Under the pieces are notes generated by a model. It did no database searches. It saw only the letters and a program-made list of their open reading frames with translations, and was not told the origin of the DNA. From the NCBI GenBank assembly GCA_009668225.1, contig WJYK01000009.1:163448-227447 (forward strand): 64,000 nucleotides of DNA, given 5' to 3'. A program made the position numbers and the translations under genes. The number at the start of each line of letters is the position of its first letter. Position 1 is the first letter of the stretch. Positions 38,576-47,554 of this stretch are shown here, piece by piece. The stretch comes from Enterobacteriaceae bacterium RIT693 (GTDB lineage Bacteria > Pseudomonadota > Gammaproteobacteria > Enterobacterales > Enterobacteriaceae).

Positions 38576-38858
38576 GTGATGATGATGTCCATTCCGTTGA
38601 ATTTTAATTGGTTAGTGAAGTTTCTGGTTCTCATTATCGCTCACTAATACGTAATAACCGCTAGCGGGAATGACTCCGCAGATGACCCATGATAACGGAG
38701 TATCAGAGACAGGAAAACAGCGGTTAAACGACATCGTTTAAAGCAATAACAACTCGCTGTGATTCTGATATGTTCTTTGCTGCGGCTGGCTGCAATACCG
38801 TAGTTTGGCGCAACTTTGCGCCTTTATTCTGTTTAAACAGTAAAATTTCAGGGTCTTT
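38576..38858. promoter_or_regulatory. Native mutS upstream region and spacer before the lipoprotein gene
   Basis: It contains the native counterparts of the blocks carried by the element (38591-38604 and 38628-38636). The host mutS promoter should therefore lie here, now driving only the 22-codon orphan on the minus strand. A hairpin GGCGCA-ACTT-TGCGCC (38817-38832) followed by a T-rich stretch sits 26 bp before the lipoprotein start. Nothing else is supported. Confidence 0.5.
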
Positions 38859-39275
38859 ATGAAAAAGTGGGTACTGGCGGGCGTGCTGGTGGTTACCGGG
38901 TGTGTGTCTTTTCAACAGCTTGATGATGGCTTACGTGGTCTGGTCGGTCAGGATAAAACGGTCGCATTTAAAATCCTGGGCTATCCCGATAATCAGCAAA
39001 CGTTCGACGATACAAAAGTTTATACGTGGGTAACGAACAGCACGGGGGCCGAGCCTAATGTCTCGCCTCAAACGACCTCTGGCACGGTAAACGGCAAACC
39101 GTTTGAGGCCACAACAACACAAACCACGTTTGTACCGGTCAACTACAGCTGCAAAATTCAGATCTCTACTGACAGTAAAGGCATCATCAAGGACTATAAA
39201 TATACCAGCACGGATCCCAGCGTGATGGGCTGTATGAACTACATCAAGAGCCTCAACAACTATTACAAAAGATAA
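38859..39275 (+). CDS. Predicted lipoprotein
   Basis: The 138-residue product has a lipobox VVTGC with Cys15 after a short signal peptide (MKKWVLAGVLVVTGC). The mature part includes a segment (VAFKILGYPDNQQTFDDTKV) like the SmpA/OmlA-type pattern of small outer-membrane lipoproteins, and two more Cys. No named family recognised. GC and codon use return to host-like values here. Confidence 0.75.
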   Translation: MKKWVLAGVLVVTGCVSFQQLDDGLRGLVGQDKTVAFKILGYPDNQQTFDDTKVYTWVTNSTGAEPNVSPQTTSGTVNGKPFEATTTQTTFVPVNYSCKIQISTDSKGIIKDYKYTSTDPSVMGCMNYIKSLNNYYKR

Positions 39276-39406
39276 CGCCTGCCAGAGCCGGCTACCCGCT
39301 TCAGTTGCCGGATGTTGCGTTTAGACACATCTTTTTTACCCCGCTTTCAGGAACTCAATTTTCAGTTACCCACTTACCAGAAAACATCCCAACATCGGAG
39401 ATAACC

Positions 39407-40123
39407 ATGTTTTCTGCAGTCGGTCAGTCAAATCACGTTCAGCCCGCCGCCCTTAACGCCAGCGGAAGGATCCATCCTGATATTAAAATTAAGCCGCCGG
39501 TAAACGATCCCGTTCAGGCCCTGGCTAACCTGTTCCGTGATAACAAGCTTGCCTATCTGGGCGATGTGCATGGTCAGCTTGCGATCCCTGAATTTGTCGG
39601 CCATGCCATTCCCGAGTTGAAAAAGGCTGGTGTGGATCTGCTGGCGGTAGAGTTTGTGAAGTACAGCGATAACGCCTTGTTTCGCGAAGCGCTGGCTCAT
39701 GGCAAAGAGGCGACAAAAAACTTCATCATGAATGCCTGGTCAAAACATGGCGAGGCCTGGGTGGACAAGATTGCCGGGGCACTTTATGAAGCGCACAAAG
39801 CCGGCATTTCCGTCGCCGGCATTGACCGCCATATTCCCGGTGCTGCGCCCAAAACGCCTATGGAAGCCATCAAATATATGAACAAGCGGCTGGCGCTCAA
39901 TATTGCCTGGAACGCTGCGGCAGAAAAGGAAGAGCGTGCCATTGGCGCACGTAAAACGCTGGTTTGGGGCGGCGGGGGGCATTTTCATCATAGCCGCGAG
40001 CAAGGGCCTAAAGATATGCGCCCCGGCCCCGTGGTTTCCTTCAGCGCGAGCGATAAAGCCCCGGGCTGCACGCTGAACGATAAGGACGACAACAGCCACC
40101 TGGTGATTAATTTCCCGAAATAA
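39407..40123 (+). CDS. ChaN/EreA-like (TIKI superfamily) protein
   Basis: The 238-residue protein starts MFSAVGQSNHVQPAAL at the ATG at 39407 (GGAG at 39397-39400); a longer frame from 39305 lacks a comparable site. YLGDVHGQLAIPEFV, LLAVEFVKYSDN and AGIDRHIPG, followed by GGGGHFHHS, recall the ChaN/erythromycin-esterase/TIKI fold, in which His and Glu form the active site. It has no signal peptide. Related proteins include secreted effectors, but nothing here proves secretion. Confidence 0.55.
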   Translation: MFSAVGQSNHVQPAALNASGRIHPDIKIKPPVNDPVQALANLFRDNKLAYLGDVHGQLAIPEFVGHAIPELKKAGVDLLAVEFVKYSDNALFREALAHGKEATKNFIMNAWSKHGEAWVDKIAGALYEAHKAGISVAGIDRHIPGAAPKTPMEAIKYMNKRLALNIAWNAAAEKEERAIGARKTLVWGGGGHFHHSREQGPKDMRPGPVVSFSASDKAPGCTLNDKDDNSHLVINFPK

Positions 40124-40160
40124 ACTAACGGTCAATGGCGATTCCCCGCACCTTTTTGTC

Positions 40161-41726
40161 TCAGGACGCCACCTGGAAAACGCTGACGGTTTCTCGCAGA
40201 ACGCGGGATTGCGTATCGAGAGAGGTTGCCGTCGAGGAAGTCACCTCGACCAGCGCGACGTTCTGCTGCAGGTTTTTATCCATCTGCGCAACGGCCTGAG
40301 CAACCTCATTCACGCCGGTCGCCTGTTCGGCAGAGTTGTGCGCAATTTCGTTGACGATGCTGTTCACCTGGCTGACGGTGGTCAAAATCTTGCTCATGGT
40401 TTCCGCAGCCTGGTCTATCTCCTGCGCCCCGCTATTCACCCGCTGCACCGAGCCGGTAATCAGGCCTTTAATTTCTTTCGCGGCGCTGGAAGAGCGTTGA
40501 GCGAGGGCGCGAACCTCAGTGGCGACAACGGCAAATCCCCGACCCTGTTCACCCGCCCTGGCGGCCTCAACGGCGGCGTTAAGCGCCAGAATATTGGTCT
40601 GGAAAGCTATCCCCTCGATCACCGATGTAATGTCGGCAATGCGCACGGACTCCTGAGTAATTTCCTCCATGGTGCTGACGATCCCCTGCACCATTTCACT
40701 CCCCTGGGCGACTTCGCTGGCGGCAGAGCTGGCAAGCTTGCTGGCGTATTGTGCGCTTTCCGCATTGTTACGCACCGTGCTCGCCACCTGGTCCATCGCC
40801 GCTGAAGTTTGCTGCAGCGCCGCGGCCTGGTTCTCGGTCCTTGCAGAAAGTGAGCTGCTTCCTTTGGCAATCTCCGCGCTGGCGCTCGCCACACCTTCTG
40901 CGTTCTGACGTACTTCCAGCACCAGCTGACGCAGCGCATTTTGCATATGGCTGAGCGAAGCCAGAATACTGCTGGAATCTTTTTTACGCAGCTCGGGCGT
41001 TTGCGTCAGATCTCCGGCGGCGATGGCGTTGGTCATGCGCAGCAAATCAACCGGCTCACCGCCGAGGGAAAGCGTAATTTTGCGCGTGGTTGACCAGGTG
41101 ATGAGCAGGCCAAGCGCGACGGCAACCAGCGCCAGCGTGAGCATCAGAAGGTGAAATGTGCGCGCGATACCGCGTGCTGTATTAGCCAGCGCATCGTTAA
41201 GCTGCGTCTCCATGTCGATAAAACCGTTAATGGTGGCCAGCCAGTTAACAAATGCAGGGCGAGCCTGATTGAGGATGGCCTGGCGTGCGCCTTCCACATC
41301 GCCTTTTTGCTGCAGAGCGATAATTTCATTCACCAGCGGCAGCGTTTGTTGTTCGGCTTCTTTTATCTTTGCGTATTGCGCACGCTCTTCTACGGTAACG
41401 TCGTTGCCCAGAGCAAAAATACCTTCCATCGGCTGGACGGAGGCCTGGTAATCCCGCTCCAGCTTGCGGATGTGCTCGATCACCCCTTGCTGCTCGCTTG
41501 CCGGAACCAGCGTCACGTCGCGAATGGCAATAGAGCGGTCATGCACGCTTCCCCGGAAATTAACGGCATAGCGCTGTTTAACGTTATTGACATCATTGAT
41601 GGCGATCAGCGCATTATTTATTTTATTCACCTGCATAATTGCCACCAGCGTCAGGACAATCAGTGTGAATAAAATAATGATAAAGCTGCCGCTAATGCGC
41701 GAGCCTACGGAAAGGTTTTTAAACAT
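40161..41726 (-). CDS. Methyl-accepting chemotaxis protein
   Basis: The 521-residue receptor has an N-terminal membrane helix (about residues 12-32), a periplasmic four-helix-bundle sensor domain, a second helix (about 190-212), HAMP, and the cytoplasmic signalling hairpin with the tip [20 protein letters not shown]. It has the Tsr/Tar layout. The C terminus ends VSVFQVAS, without the NWETF pentapeptide that tethers CheR/CheB, so it would depend on other receptors for efficient adaptation. The ligand is unknown. Confidence 0.93.
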   Translation of the reverse strand: MFKNLSVGSRISGSFIIILFTLIVLTLVAIMQVNKINNALIAINDVNNVKQRYAVNFRGSVHDRSIAIRDVTLVPASEQQGVIEHIRKLERDYQASVQPMEGIFALGNDVTVEERAQYAKIKEAEQQTLPLVNEIIALQQKGDVEGARQAILNQARPAFVNWLATINGFIDMETQLNDALANTARGIARTFHLLMLTLALVAVALGLLITWSTTRKITLSLGGEPVDLLRMTNAIAAGDLTQTPELRKKDSSSILASLSHMQNALRQLVLEVRQNAEGVASASAEIAKGSSSLSARTENQAAALQQTSAAMDQVASTVRNNAESAQYASKLASSAASEVAQGSEMVQGIVSTMEEITQESVRIADITSVIEGIAFQTNILALNAAVEAARAGEQGRGFAVVATEVRALAQRSSSAAKEIKGLITGSVQRVNSGAQEIDQAAETMSKILTTVSQVNSIVNEIAHNSAEQATGVNEVAQAVAQMDKNLQQNVALVEVTSSTATSLDTQSRVLRETVSVFQVAS

Positions 41727-42301
41727 AATAACTCTCTTTTAATTAATATTGAGCGTGATGTTAATGGTGTTGTTAGAGTATTTTCCCGCAGCGAATACAG
41801 GAGGGTAAGTTGTCATGCAGGCTATCAGGTTGGAAAGAAAATTAATCTGCAGGCAAAACGTTGTCAATAGGGCGGTTTTGTACCGATGGGTGCAGTGTTG
41901 ACGAGGGTGAAATGCTTTATTCCATAAATAACAATGGCGTTTATTTTTGTTCTCCTTAAGCCAAATGATTTTGCTTTTCATTTGCGATTTCACTTTGTTT
42001 TTATGCTTTAAACCTGGTGTCCAGGGCTTGTAATAATTCCCCAGGCACGTTCGTTACGTCTGCTAACAAATGTTTATTATTTATTTAAGGTTTAAATTTT
42101 TAGCTATTAATGAAAAAGGCTGAACCAATATTTTAAAATCGACGCCCTCGGATTGTTTGAAAGTTAATTACAGCAATCTCCCTGTTTTTGATGGTGGAAT
42201 ACAGGCGGTAAAAAAACTTTAAGGCCTGGGAATAAATGTTCATTTCGTTCGTCCTATGTGCTCAAAAGCCAAATGCTGTTTCATCATTGTGAGCCGAACC
42301 T
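41727..42301. other. Intergenic region between the receptor gene and the peroxidase operon
   Basis: 575 bp, AT-rich, divergent. A minus-strand frame at 41739-41993 has no protein-like features. No clear sigma-28 promoter for the receptor gene was found. Near the right edge a possible ECF-type promoter is listed separately. Confidence 0.5.
42229..42255 (+). promoter_or_regulatory. Candidate ECF-type promoter for the peroxidase-sigma operon
   Basis: GGAATA (42229-42234), 15 bases, CGTCCT (42250-42255) resembles the GGAAC...CGTC pattern of ECF sigma factors and lies 46 bp before the first gene. Since the operon encodes an ECF factor, autoregulation is plausible. This is a consensus match only. 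Confidence 0.4.
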
Positions 42302-43390
42302 ATGCGAGAACCCCGTCCCTCTTTCTGCGCGATGTTTAAAAATTTGCGCTACCCGCAGCAATTTTTACTGCGTGGCGCCGTGATAGTCGCCATTCCGTTA
42401 GCCCTTTGCCTGCTGTTTGCCTGGGCGTGGGGGGCTCTGACGCCGGGGCGTTTATCCCCCGATAAGCTGGTTAATGCGCTGGAAAAAACGGGAGGAGAGC
42501 ACCCCGGCTATCGTCGCAATCATGCCAAAGGCGTCTGCGTGGTGGGATATTTTGACTCCAACGGCAGCGGCAGCGCCCTGTCAAAAGCAACGGTGTTTCT
42601 GCCTGGCAATACGCCGGTTATTGGGCGTCTGGCGATTGCCGGCGGTAACCCCAACGCGCCCGATGGTGCAGTTCCGGTGCGTAGTATGGCGTTGCAGTTT
42701 ATTACCCGCGATGGCCAGGAGTGGCGCACGGGGATGAACGCGCTGCCGTTCTTTAGCGTTGCTACCCCTCAGGGCTTCTACGATCAGCAAATGGCGGGTA
42801 TTCCCGATCCTAAAACGGGCAAACCCGATCCGGCCAAAATGAAAGCGTTTATCAGCGCTCACCCGGAGGCAAAGCCGTTTTTTGCCTGGGTAAAGAGCTA
42901 TGTGCCAACGTCCAGCTGGGCCAGCGACAGCTACAACAGCCTGAATGCCTTCTTGTTTACCAACAAAGCAGGGGACGTTCACGGCGTGCGCTGGAGTATG
43001 CAGGCGCAAACGCCCGGCGTGCCGGTGACGGCGCAGGACAAAGCGAATCCTTTATTCCTTCAACAGGACATCAAGCAGCGCCTGCAGCAGGGGCCGCTAA
43101 AATGGGATTTAATTATCAGCGTGGCTGAAAAGGGCGACGCGACCAATGACGCGACGAAAGCCTGGCCCGATAGCCACCAAAAGCTTAACGCAGGCACGCT
43201 GGTGCTGACTTCTGCACAAGATCAGGCCGACGGCAATTGCCGGGACATCAACTACGATCCGCTGATACTGCCAGAGGGCATTTCGGGCTCGGACGATCCG
43301 CTGCTTAGCGCGCGCTCTGCGGCTTATTCGTCATCCTTCAATCGCCGCACGCATGAAGAAGCTCAGGTAAATAAAGGGGCCGGGTTATGA
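42302..43390 (+). CDS. Catalase family (SrpA-like) peroxidase
   Basis: The 362-residue protein is a short catalase-fold haem peroxidase. A membrane anchor or signal segment (about residues 24-45) is followed by NHAKGVCVVGYF with the distal His, and RSAAYSSSFNRR near 340 with the likely haem-ligand Tyr. It is much shorter than true catalases (about 480 or more), as usual in this group, which often pairs with cytochrome b561. A start at the Met of residue 11 (42332) is possible. The downstream gene overlaps by four bases. Confidence 0.82.
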   Translation: MREPRPSFCAMFKNLRYPQQFLLRGAVIVAIPLALCLLFAWAWGALTPGRLSPDKLVNALEKTGGEHPGYRRNHAKGVCVVGYFDSNGSGSALSKATVFLPGNTPVIGRLAIAGGNPNAPDGAVPVRSMALQFITRDGQEWRTGMNALPFFSVATPQGFYDQQMAGIPDPKTGKPDPAKMKAFISAHPEAKPFFAWVKSYVPTSSWASDSYNSLNAFLFTNKAGDVHGVRWSMQAQTPGVPVTAQDKANPLFLQQDIKQRLQQGPLKWDLIISVAEKGDATNDATKAWPDSHQKLNAGTLVLTSAQDQADGNCRDINYDPLILPEGISGSDDPLLSARSAAYSSSFNRRTHEEAQVNKGAGL

Positions 43391-43929
43391 GTAAAGCAGC
43401 TTATTTTCACCCTTTGCTGCGCGTCGTTCACTGGGCGATGGCGCTGATGATCGTGGCGATGTTGTTTATCGGCGTGGGGATGGTGTCCACCGTGTCGGAA
43501 CTGCATGCCTTTTTATACTCGTTGCATAAACCGCTCGGCGTCGCCATTCTGCTGCTGGTTATTCTGAGGGTATATCTTCGTCTGCGTTATAAAACGCCGT
43601 CGCTCCCGGCGCATCTGCCTGGTTTTCAGGTGGCGCTCGCGCATTTATCCCACTGGCTGCTCTATCTTCTGATGGTGGCTCAGCCGCTGGTGGGCTGGGC
43701 GATGCTCTCTGCGGCGGGCTATCCCGTGACGCTGGGGGCCGGCATCACGTTACCGGCGCTGGTGGCCAAAAATATTGAGCTTTATGCCATGCTTCGGCCG
43801 CTGCACACCTGGCTTGCGCTGCTGCTGTTCGTCACCGTGGTTCTGCATCTGACTGCCGCACTGTTCCATGCGCTGTTGTTGCGTGATGGCGTGTTCAGCA
43901 GCATGACGGGCTATAAAGGCCGTGGCTAA
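43387..43929 (+). CDS. Cytochrome b561
   Basis: The 180-residue integral membrane protein has four hydrophobic helices and paired His ligands (LRVVHWAMA, YSLHKPLGV, HLSHWLLYLL, LHTWLALLLFVTVVLHL). It is a b-type haem electron carrier, probably passing quinol electrons to the peroxidase encoded just upstream. It overlaps that gene by four bases. Confidence 0.9.
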   Translation: MSKAAYFHPLLRVVHWAMALMIVAMLFIGVGMVSTVSELHAFLYSLHKPLGVAILLLVILRVYLRLRYKTPSLPAHLPGFQVALAHLSHWLLYLLMVAQPLVGWAMLSAAGYPVTLGAGITLPALVAKNIELYAMLRPLHTWLALLLFVTVVLHLTAALFHALLLRDGVFSSMTGYKGRG

Positions 43930-43950
43930 CGTCGCGCAGCGGAGTAAATC

Positions 43951-44463
43951 ATGTCAACACTGAGCGAACTGGAAATACGTGAAATGCTGCCGCATCTGCA
44001 GCGTTTTGCCTTGTGGCTCACGCGTAACCCTCACTCCGCGGAGGATTTGGTACAGTCCTGCCTGGAAAAAGCGTTTACGCAGGAAAGGGATCTGGCGGCT
44101 CGCGAGAGTTTGCGCAGCTGGCTGTTCTCGATCCTTTATCGGCAGTTTATTGATGGCGAGCGGCGTAAAAGGCGCTACCAGCGTATTTTGTCGCTGTTTA
44201 CCGGCGATGAAAGCCTGGTTGCTGCTTCAGCCGAAGAGATGCTTATCAATGACGACATGCTGGCGATGTTCAGCCAGCTTCCCGTGGAGCAGCGCGCGCT
44301 GCTGCTGCTCATCAGCGTGGAAGGGCTGAGCTATAAAGAAGCGGCGGAGTCGCTGGATATTCCGTTAGGTACCGTGATGTCACGTTTATCACGGGCCAGA
44401 AAACAGCTGCAAAAGTGGGATGAGGGTGCATCGACCTCCCCGGCATTAAGGAGATTAAAATGA
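43951..44463 (+). CDS. ECF RNA polymerase sigma factor
   Basis: The 170-residue sigma-70 family factor has region 2 (NPHSAEDLVQSCLEKAF ... SWLFSILYRQFIDGERR) and region 4 (LPVEQRALLLLISVEGLSY, then KEAAESLDIPLGTVMSRLSR), without regions 1 and 3. It overlaps the anti-sigma gene by four bases. Its context with peroxidase and cytochrome b561 suggests control of an oxidative or envelope stress operon. Confidence 0.93.
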   Translation: MSTLSELEIREMLPHLQRFALWLTRNPHSAEDLVQSCLEKAFTQERDLAARESLRSWLFSILYRQFIDGERRKRRYQRILSLFTGDESLVAASAEEMLINDDMLAMFSQLPVEQRALLLLISVEGLSYKEAAESLDIPLGTVMSRLSRARKQLQKWDEGASTSPALRRLK

Positions 44464-45230
44464 AATCGCGCATTCCTGAAGAACAGGATCTCCATGCCTG
44501 GGTTGACGGGCAGCTGGATGAAGAGCGCAAAAAGTGGGTTGAACACTATTTGCAGCAGCGTCCGGAACAGGCCGCACAGGTGAGGAAATGGCAGGCCGAT
44601 GCCCAGCGCCTGCGCCTCTCTCTCGATGAGTTTGTGCCTCAGGTTTCTTCCGTTAACGCGGAGATGAAGATGGTTCGCCAGCGGATCCGCCGCAGCCGCC
44701 AGTGGCGTTTAGCCGTTGCCTTTAGCCTGCTGTTTTCTGTTGGTATTGGCGGCGTGGCCGGATGGCAGCTGCATGCCAGCCAAACCCTACGGCAAATCCT
44801 GCCGATGGAAGATGCCGTGCAGGCCTATCGTCTGGTGAATAGCGGCAACGTTAAGGCGCTGGATGTTGTTGCCAGCGATCGCGATGCGGTAAACGACTGG
44901 ATGAGCCGCTATTTCATTGACGGCGCGCACGCGCCTAACCTGGGGAATTACGGTTTTACGCTGGTAGGCGGCCGCTTGATGGTTACCGAGCAGGGGCTGG
45001 CTGCGCTGGTGATTTACCAGGATGCGCAGGGTACGCGTGTCGCCTGGTATATCCGGCCTTCTGGCTCAATAACGTTGGGCAAAGGAGAGCGGCAGGCCGA
45101 GAACCTGAAGGCGCAATACTGGAGCGATCGTCGCTATAACTATGCGATGGTAAGCCCGGCTAACGACAGCCAGACGGCAGGGCTGCAAAAAGCGGTTGCG
45201 GCGTATGCCGGAGATGCCAGCGCCATCTGA
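44460..45230 (+). CDS. Anti-sigma factor, membrane-anchored
   Basis: The 256-residue protein has an N-terminal anti-sigma domain (LHAWVDGQLDEERKKWVEHY), one membrane helix at about residues 81-100 and a periplasmic domain. It lacks the HxxxCxxC zinc motif of ZAS-type anti-sigmas. It overlaps the ECF sigma gene and is the last gene of the operon. Confidence 0.85.
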   Translation: MKSRIPEEQDLHAWVDGQLDEERKKWVEHYLQQRPEQAAQVRKWQADAQRLRLSLDEFVPQVSSVNAEMKMVRQRIRRSRQWRLAVAFSLLFSVGIGGVAGWQLHASQTLRQILPMEDAVQAYRLVNSGNVKALDVVASDRDAVNDWMSRYFIDGAHAPNLGNYGFTLVGGRLMVTEQGLAALVIYQDAQGTRVAWYIRPSGSITLGKGERQAENLKAQYWSDRRYNYAMVSPANDSQTAGLQKAVAAYAGDASAI

Positions 45231-45359
45231 CATAAATGCTGCTTCATTAGCCAATGCCAGAAAAAATATATCATTTTTTCCCGAACCACTTATCCTGAAT
45301 GAAGTGAAGCAGTACCCGGATTCCCTGAGGCTGCTTCCGTCATTCCTCAAGGATAAAAC

Positions 45360-46400
45360 ATGGTATCTACACATATTGGGTTCCCGACCGAAACGGTAGC
45401 GGTATTTCTTGCGCTCTCGGTGGGTGCCATTTTCATCGACCTCTTTATGCACCGCAAAGACGAGCCTGTCTCGCTGAGAAGTGCCGCATTGTGGTCGGTA
45501 TTCTGGGTCGCAGTGGCAATGCTGTTTGCCGGTTTTCTTTACGTACATCATGGTGCGGAAGTCGCCAGCTTATTTGTTACCGGCTATGCGCTTGAGAAGG
45601 TGCTGTCGGTCGATAATCTGTTTGTGATGATGGCTATTTTTGCCTGGTTCGGCATTCCGGATCGCTACCGGCACCGCGTGTTGTACTGGGGCGTTATTGG
45701 CGCGATTGTTTTTAGGGGCATTTTTGTTGCCATCGGCACCGGGCTGCTGTCTCTTGGGCCCTATGTTGAAATCGTTTTTGCGCTGATTGTTGCCTGGACG
45801 GCGGTGATGATGCTGAAGGGCGACGGCGGGGAAGAAGAGGTTGAGGACTATTCTCAACATCTGGCCTACCGGCTGGTTAAGCGCTTTTTCCCTATCTGGC
45901 CCAAGCTTGCCGGGCGTAAATTCTTGCTGAACCAGGCCGAAGTCGACCGGGAGCTCGAGAAGCCAGAAAACCAGGCCATTACCGTCGGGCGAGTCAAAAA
46001 AGCCGCGCTTTATGCTACGCCGCTGATGCTGTGCGTGGCGGTGGTTGAGCTTTCTGACGTGATGTTTGCTTTTGACTCCGTGCCGGCCATTATTGCCGTC
46101 AGCCGCGAACCGCTGATTGTCTACAGCGCGATGATGTTTGCGATACTTGGCCTGCGTACGCTCTATTTCGTGCTGGAAGCGTTAAAGCAGTACCTGGTTC
46201 ACCTGGAAAAAGCCGTGGTGGTGCTGCTGTTCTTTATCGCGGTGAAGCTTGGCCTCAACGCCAGCGATCACATCTGGCATCACGGTTACAGTATTTCCGC
46301 TACCGCGAGCCTGTACGTTGTGCTGGGCGTGCTGGCCGTGGGCATCATTCTCAGCGTGATGTTCCCGGCAAAAGCCGAATCGAGCGACAGCAAGAACTAA
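45360..46400 (+). CDS. TerC family integral membrane protein (Alx-like)
   Basis: The 346-residue protein has about nine membrane helices and the TerC hallmark motifs EKVLSVDNLFV and ELSDVMFAFDSVPAI with paired acidic residues. Relatives (Alx, TerC) are linked to manganese export and metal resistance. I looked for the manganese-sensing yybP-ykoY leader found before E. coli alx and saw none in the 129-bp upstream spacer. Confidence 0.88.
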   Translation: MVSTHIGFPTETVAVFLALSVGAIFIDLFMHRKDEPVSLRSAALWSVFWVAVAMLFAGFLYVHHGAEVASLFVTGYALEKVLSVDNLFVMMAIFAWFGIPDRYRHRVLYWGVIGAIVFRGIFVAIGTGLLSLGPYVEIVFALIVAWTAVMMLKGDGGEEEVEDYSQHLAYRLVKRFFPIWPKLAGRKFLLNQAEVDRELEKPENQAITVGRVKKAALYATPLMLCVAVVELSDVMFAFDSVPAIIAVSREPLIVYSAMMFAILGLRTLYFVLEALKQYLVHLEKAVVVLLFFIAVKLGLNASDHIWHHGYSISATASLYVVLGVLAVGIILSVMFPAKAESSDSKN

Positions 46401-46443
46401 GCGGGTCGAAGGACGCCTTCAGGCGAGGGCGTTAGGTTGCTGA

Positions 46444-46477
46444 CAAAGAGGGAAAAAACGTGGTTTTTCCCTCTTTG
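46444..46477 (+). terminator. Terminator after the TerC family gene
   Basis: CAAAGAGGGAAAAA (46444-46457), loop ACGTGG, TTTTTCCCTCTTTG (46464-46477) is a perfect 14-bp stem with A/T-rich ends. It works on either strand. Confidence 0.8.
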
Positions 46478-46604
46478 TGGCTATCAGCCGAAAATCAATA
46501 AATTGATTTTCCTGTTTTTTGACGAGCCGTCTGGTATTTCTTCTTTCGTCAGAGGTATGTCAGCAGTCTGACTCCTTCGGGTGATGGCGTCTTGTTCACC
46601 TGAC

Positions 46605-47276
46605 TCAAAGATGTTTGTCGAGGCGCAACCTTTCGATTGGCGAACTGCGGCGGGACCGGGTGCGGTGGAAATGTCTCCAGTGGTAATCTCTGGCTGCGGT
46701 GAGCAGCTCATAGTCGCCACGCGAATCTCCCCATGCCCGCAGATGAAGCTGATTTAGCGGGCCATATACCTGCTCCAGGCGCTGAATTTTCTGATCGCAG
46801 CGGCAGTTATGGCCGTTAATGCGGCCGGTCAACATGCCATCGACAACCTCAAGCTGAGTGCCGATAAGCTTAACGCCAAGGCGTTCGGCGAACGGTTGCA
46901 GCACAATCGCCGGGGAGGCTGAACACAGCGTAACTTCGGCACCAGAACGTAGCTCAGCGGCGACCGCCATGAGCCCGCGCGGGCGCATCATTTTTTCGAA
47001 ATTTTTCGCGCAATAAACTTCGGCCTTCTCTTTAACCCACTGCGCGTTGACGCCGGTTAAAAAGGTGGAAATCAGCACTTCTTTTAACTCATCACGGGTC
47101 AGCTTACGGCGCAGGCATTTGAGCGTGGGCAATACCATACGCATCATCTTGCGCGCAAAGGTTCTGCGCCCAAAAGCAAAGCGCAGGAACGGGACAAAGC
47201 TGTCGCGATGGGTCAGAGTACCGTCAAAATCAAAGACCGACAGCACGCCCGGCGAAGGATCATTCATTACAACCAT
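46605..47276 (-). CDS. HAD-IB family phosphatase
   Basis: The product of about 223 residues starts MVVMNDPSPGVLSVFDFDGT. It has HAD motif I DFDGTLT with the nucleophile Asp, motif II TLCSASPAI, and motif IV GDSRGDYELL. Subtype IB is shown by the helical cap between motifs I and II (about residues 20-90). The SerB-like family hydrolyses small phosphate esters; the substrate is unknown. The start is uncertain: ATG at 47276 has GGGA upstream, and 47267 is an alternative. Confidence 0.82.
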   Translation of the reverse strand: MVVMNDPSPGVLSVFDFDGTLTHRDSFVPFLRFAFGRRTFARKMMRMVLPTLKCLRRKLTRDELKEVLISTFLTGVNAQWVKEKAEVYCAKNFEKMMRPRGLMAVAAELRSGAEVTLCSASPAIVLQPFAERLGVKLIGTQLEVVDGMLTGRINGHNCRCDQKIQRLEQVYGPLNQLHLRAWGDSRGDYELLTAARDYHWRHFHRTRSRRSSPIERLRLDKHL

Positions 47277-47395
47277 AGATTCCCACATTTCCCTTTTTAT
47301 CTGTACGTCGCGAGGGGATCTTGCGAACAATAGGGAAATTATAAACTTTTAAATCCCACTACGGAAACCGCAGCGAAATGTGATAGGGTAGGGTA

Positions 47396-47449
47396 ATGAA
47401 CAGAAAACACACCGCCCTTATCGTTACCCGTTGGTGGCTGTCTCTTTAG
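47396..47449 (+). CDS. Trp-rich leader peptide of the second tryptophanyl-tRNA synthetase gene
   Basis: A 17-codon frame reads MNRKHTALIVTRWWLSL and stops at TAG 47447. Two adjacent Trp codons (13 and 14, 47432-47437) sit near the end, as in trp-type leader peptides. GGGTAGGG lies just upstream, and a strong terminator begins 30 bases past the stop. It is too short for standard ORF calling. Confidence 0.8.
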   Translation: MNRKHTALIVTRWWLSL

Positions 47450-47509
47450 AGGCGGCAGGAATTCGTTCACCCTTTTCTAATAGCCGCCGGAAGGCGGCTA
47501 TTTTGTTTT
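47412..47509 (+). promoter_or_regulatory. Tryptophan attenuator (segments 1-4) upstream of trpS2
   Basis: Segment 1 CCGCC (47412-47416) can pair with segment 2 GGCGG (47451-47455). Segment 2 GGCGGC (47451-47456) can instead pair with segment 3 GCCGCC (47483-47488). Segment 3 is also the left arm of the terminator. A ribosome stalled at the Trp codons would leave 2:3 free to form and allow read-through. A ribosome at the stop codon would cover segment 2 and let the terminator form. This is the classic trp attenuation logic. Confidence 0.75.
47479..47509 (+). terminator. Attenuator terminator
   Basis: AATAGCCGCC (47479-47488), loop GGAA, GGCGGCTATT (47493-47502), then TTGTTTT. This is a perfect 10-bp stem with a T-rich tail, 45 bases before the trpS2 start. 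Confidence 0.88.
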
Positions 47510-47554
47510 ATCCGTTCGCCCTCCGGCAAGATTTATCAGCCTCAGGAGGCATTC

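Noticed and set aside
41739..41993. 84-codon minus-strand frame upstream of the chemotaxis receptor
   Set aside because: Its composition is not protein-like, no start site is supported and it lies in the promoter region of the receptor.
45231..45359. Possible yybP-ykoY manganese riboswitch before the TerC family gene
   Set aside because: The conserved aptamer segments are not visible and the 129-bp spacer lacks the expected stems.
46484..46720. 78-codon minus-strand frame beside the HAD phosphatase gene
   Set aside because: It mostly overlaps the phosphatase gene in another frame and has no protein-like features.
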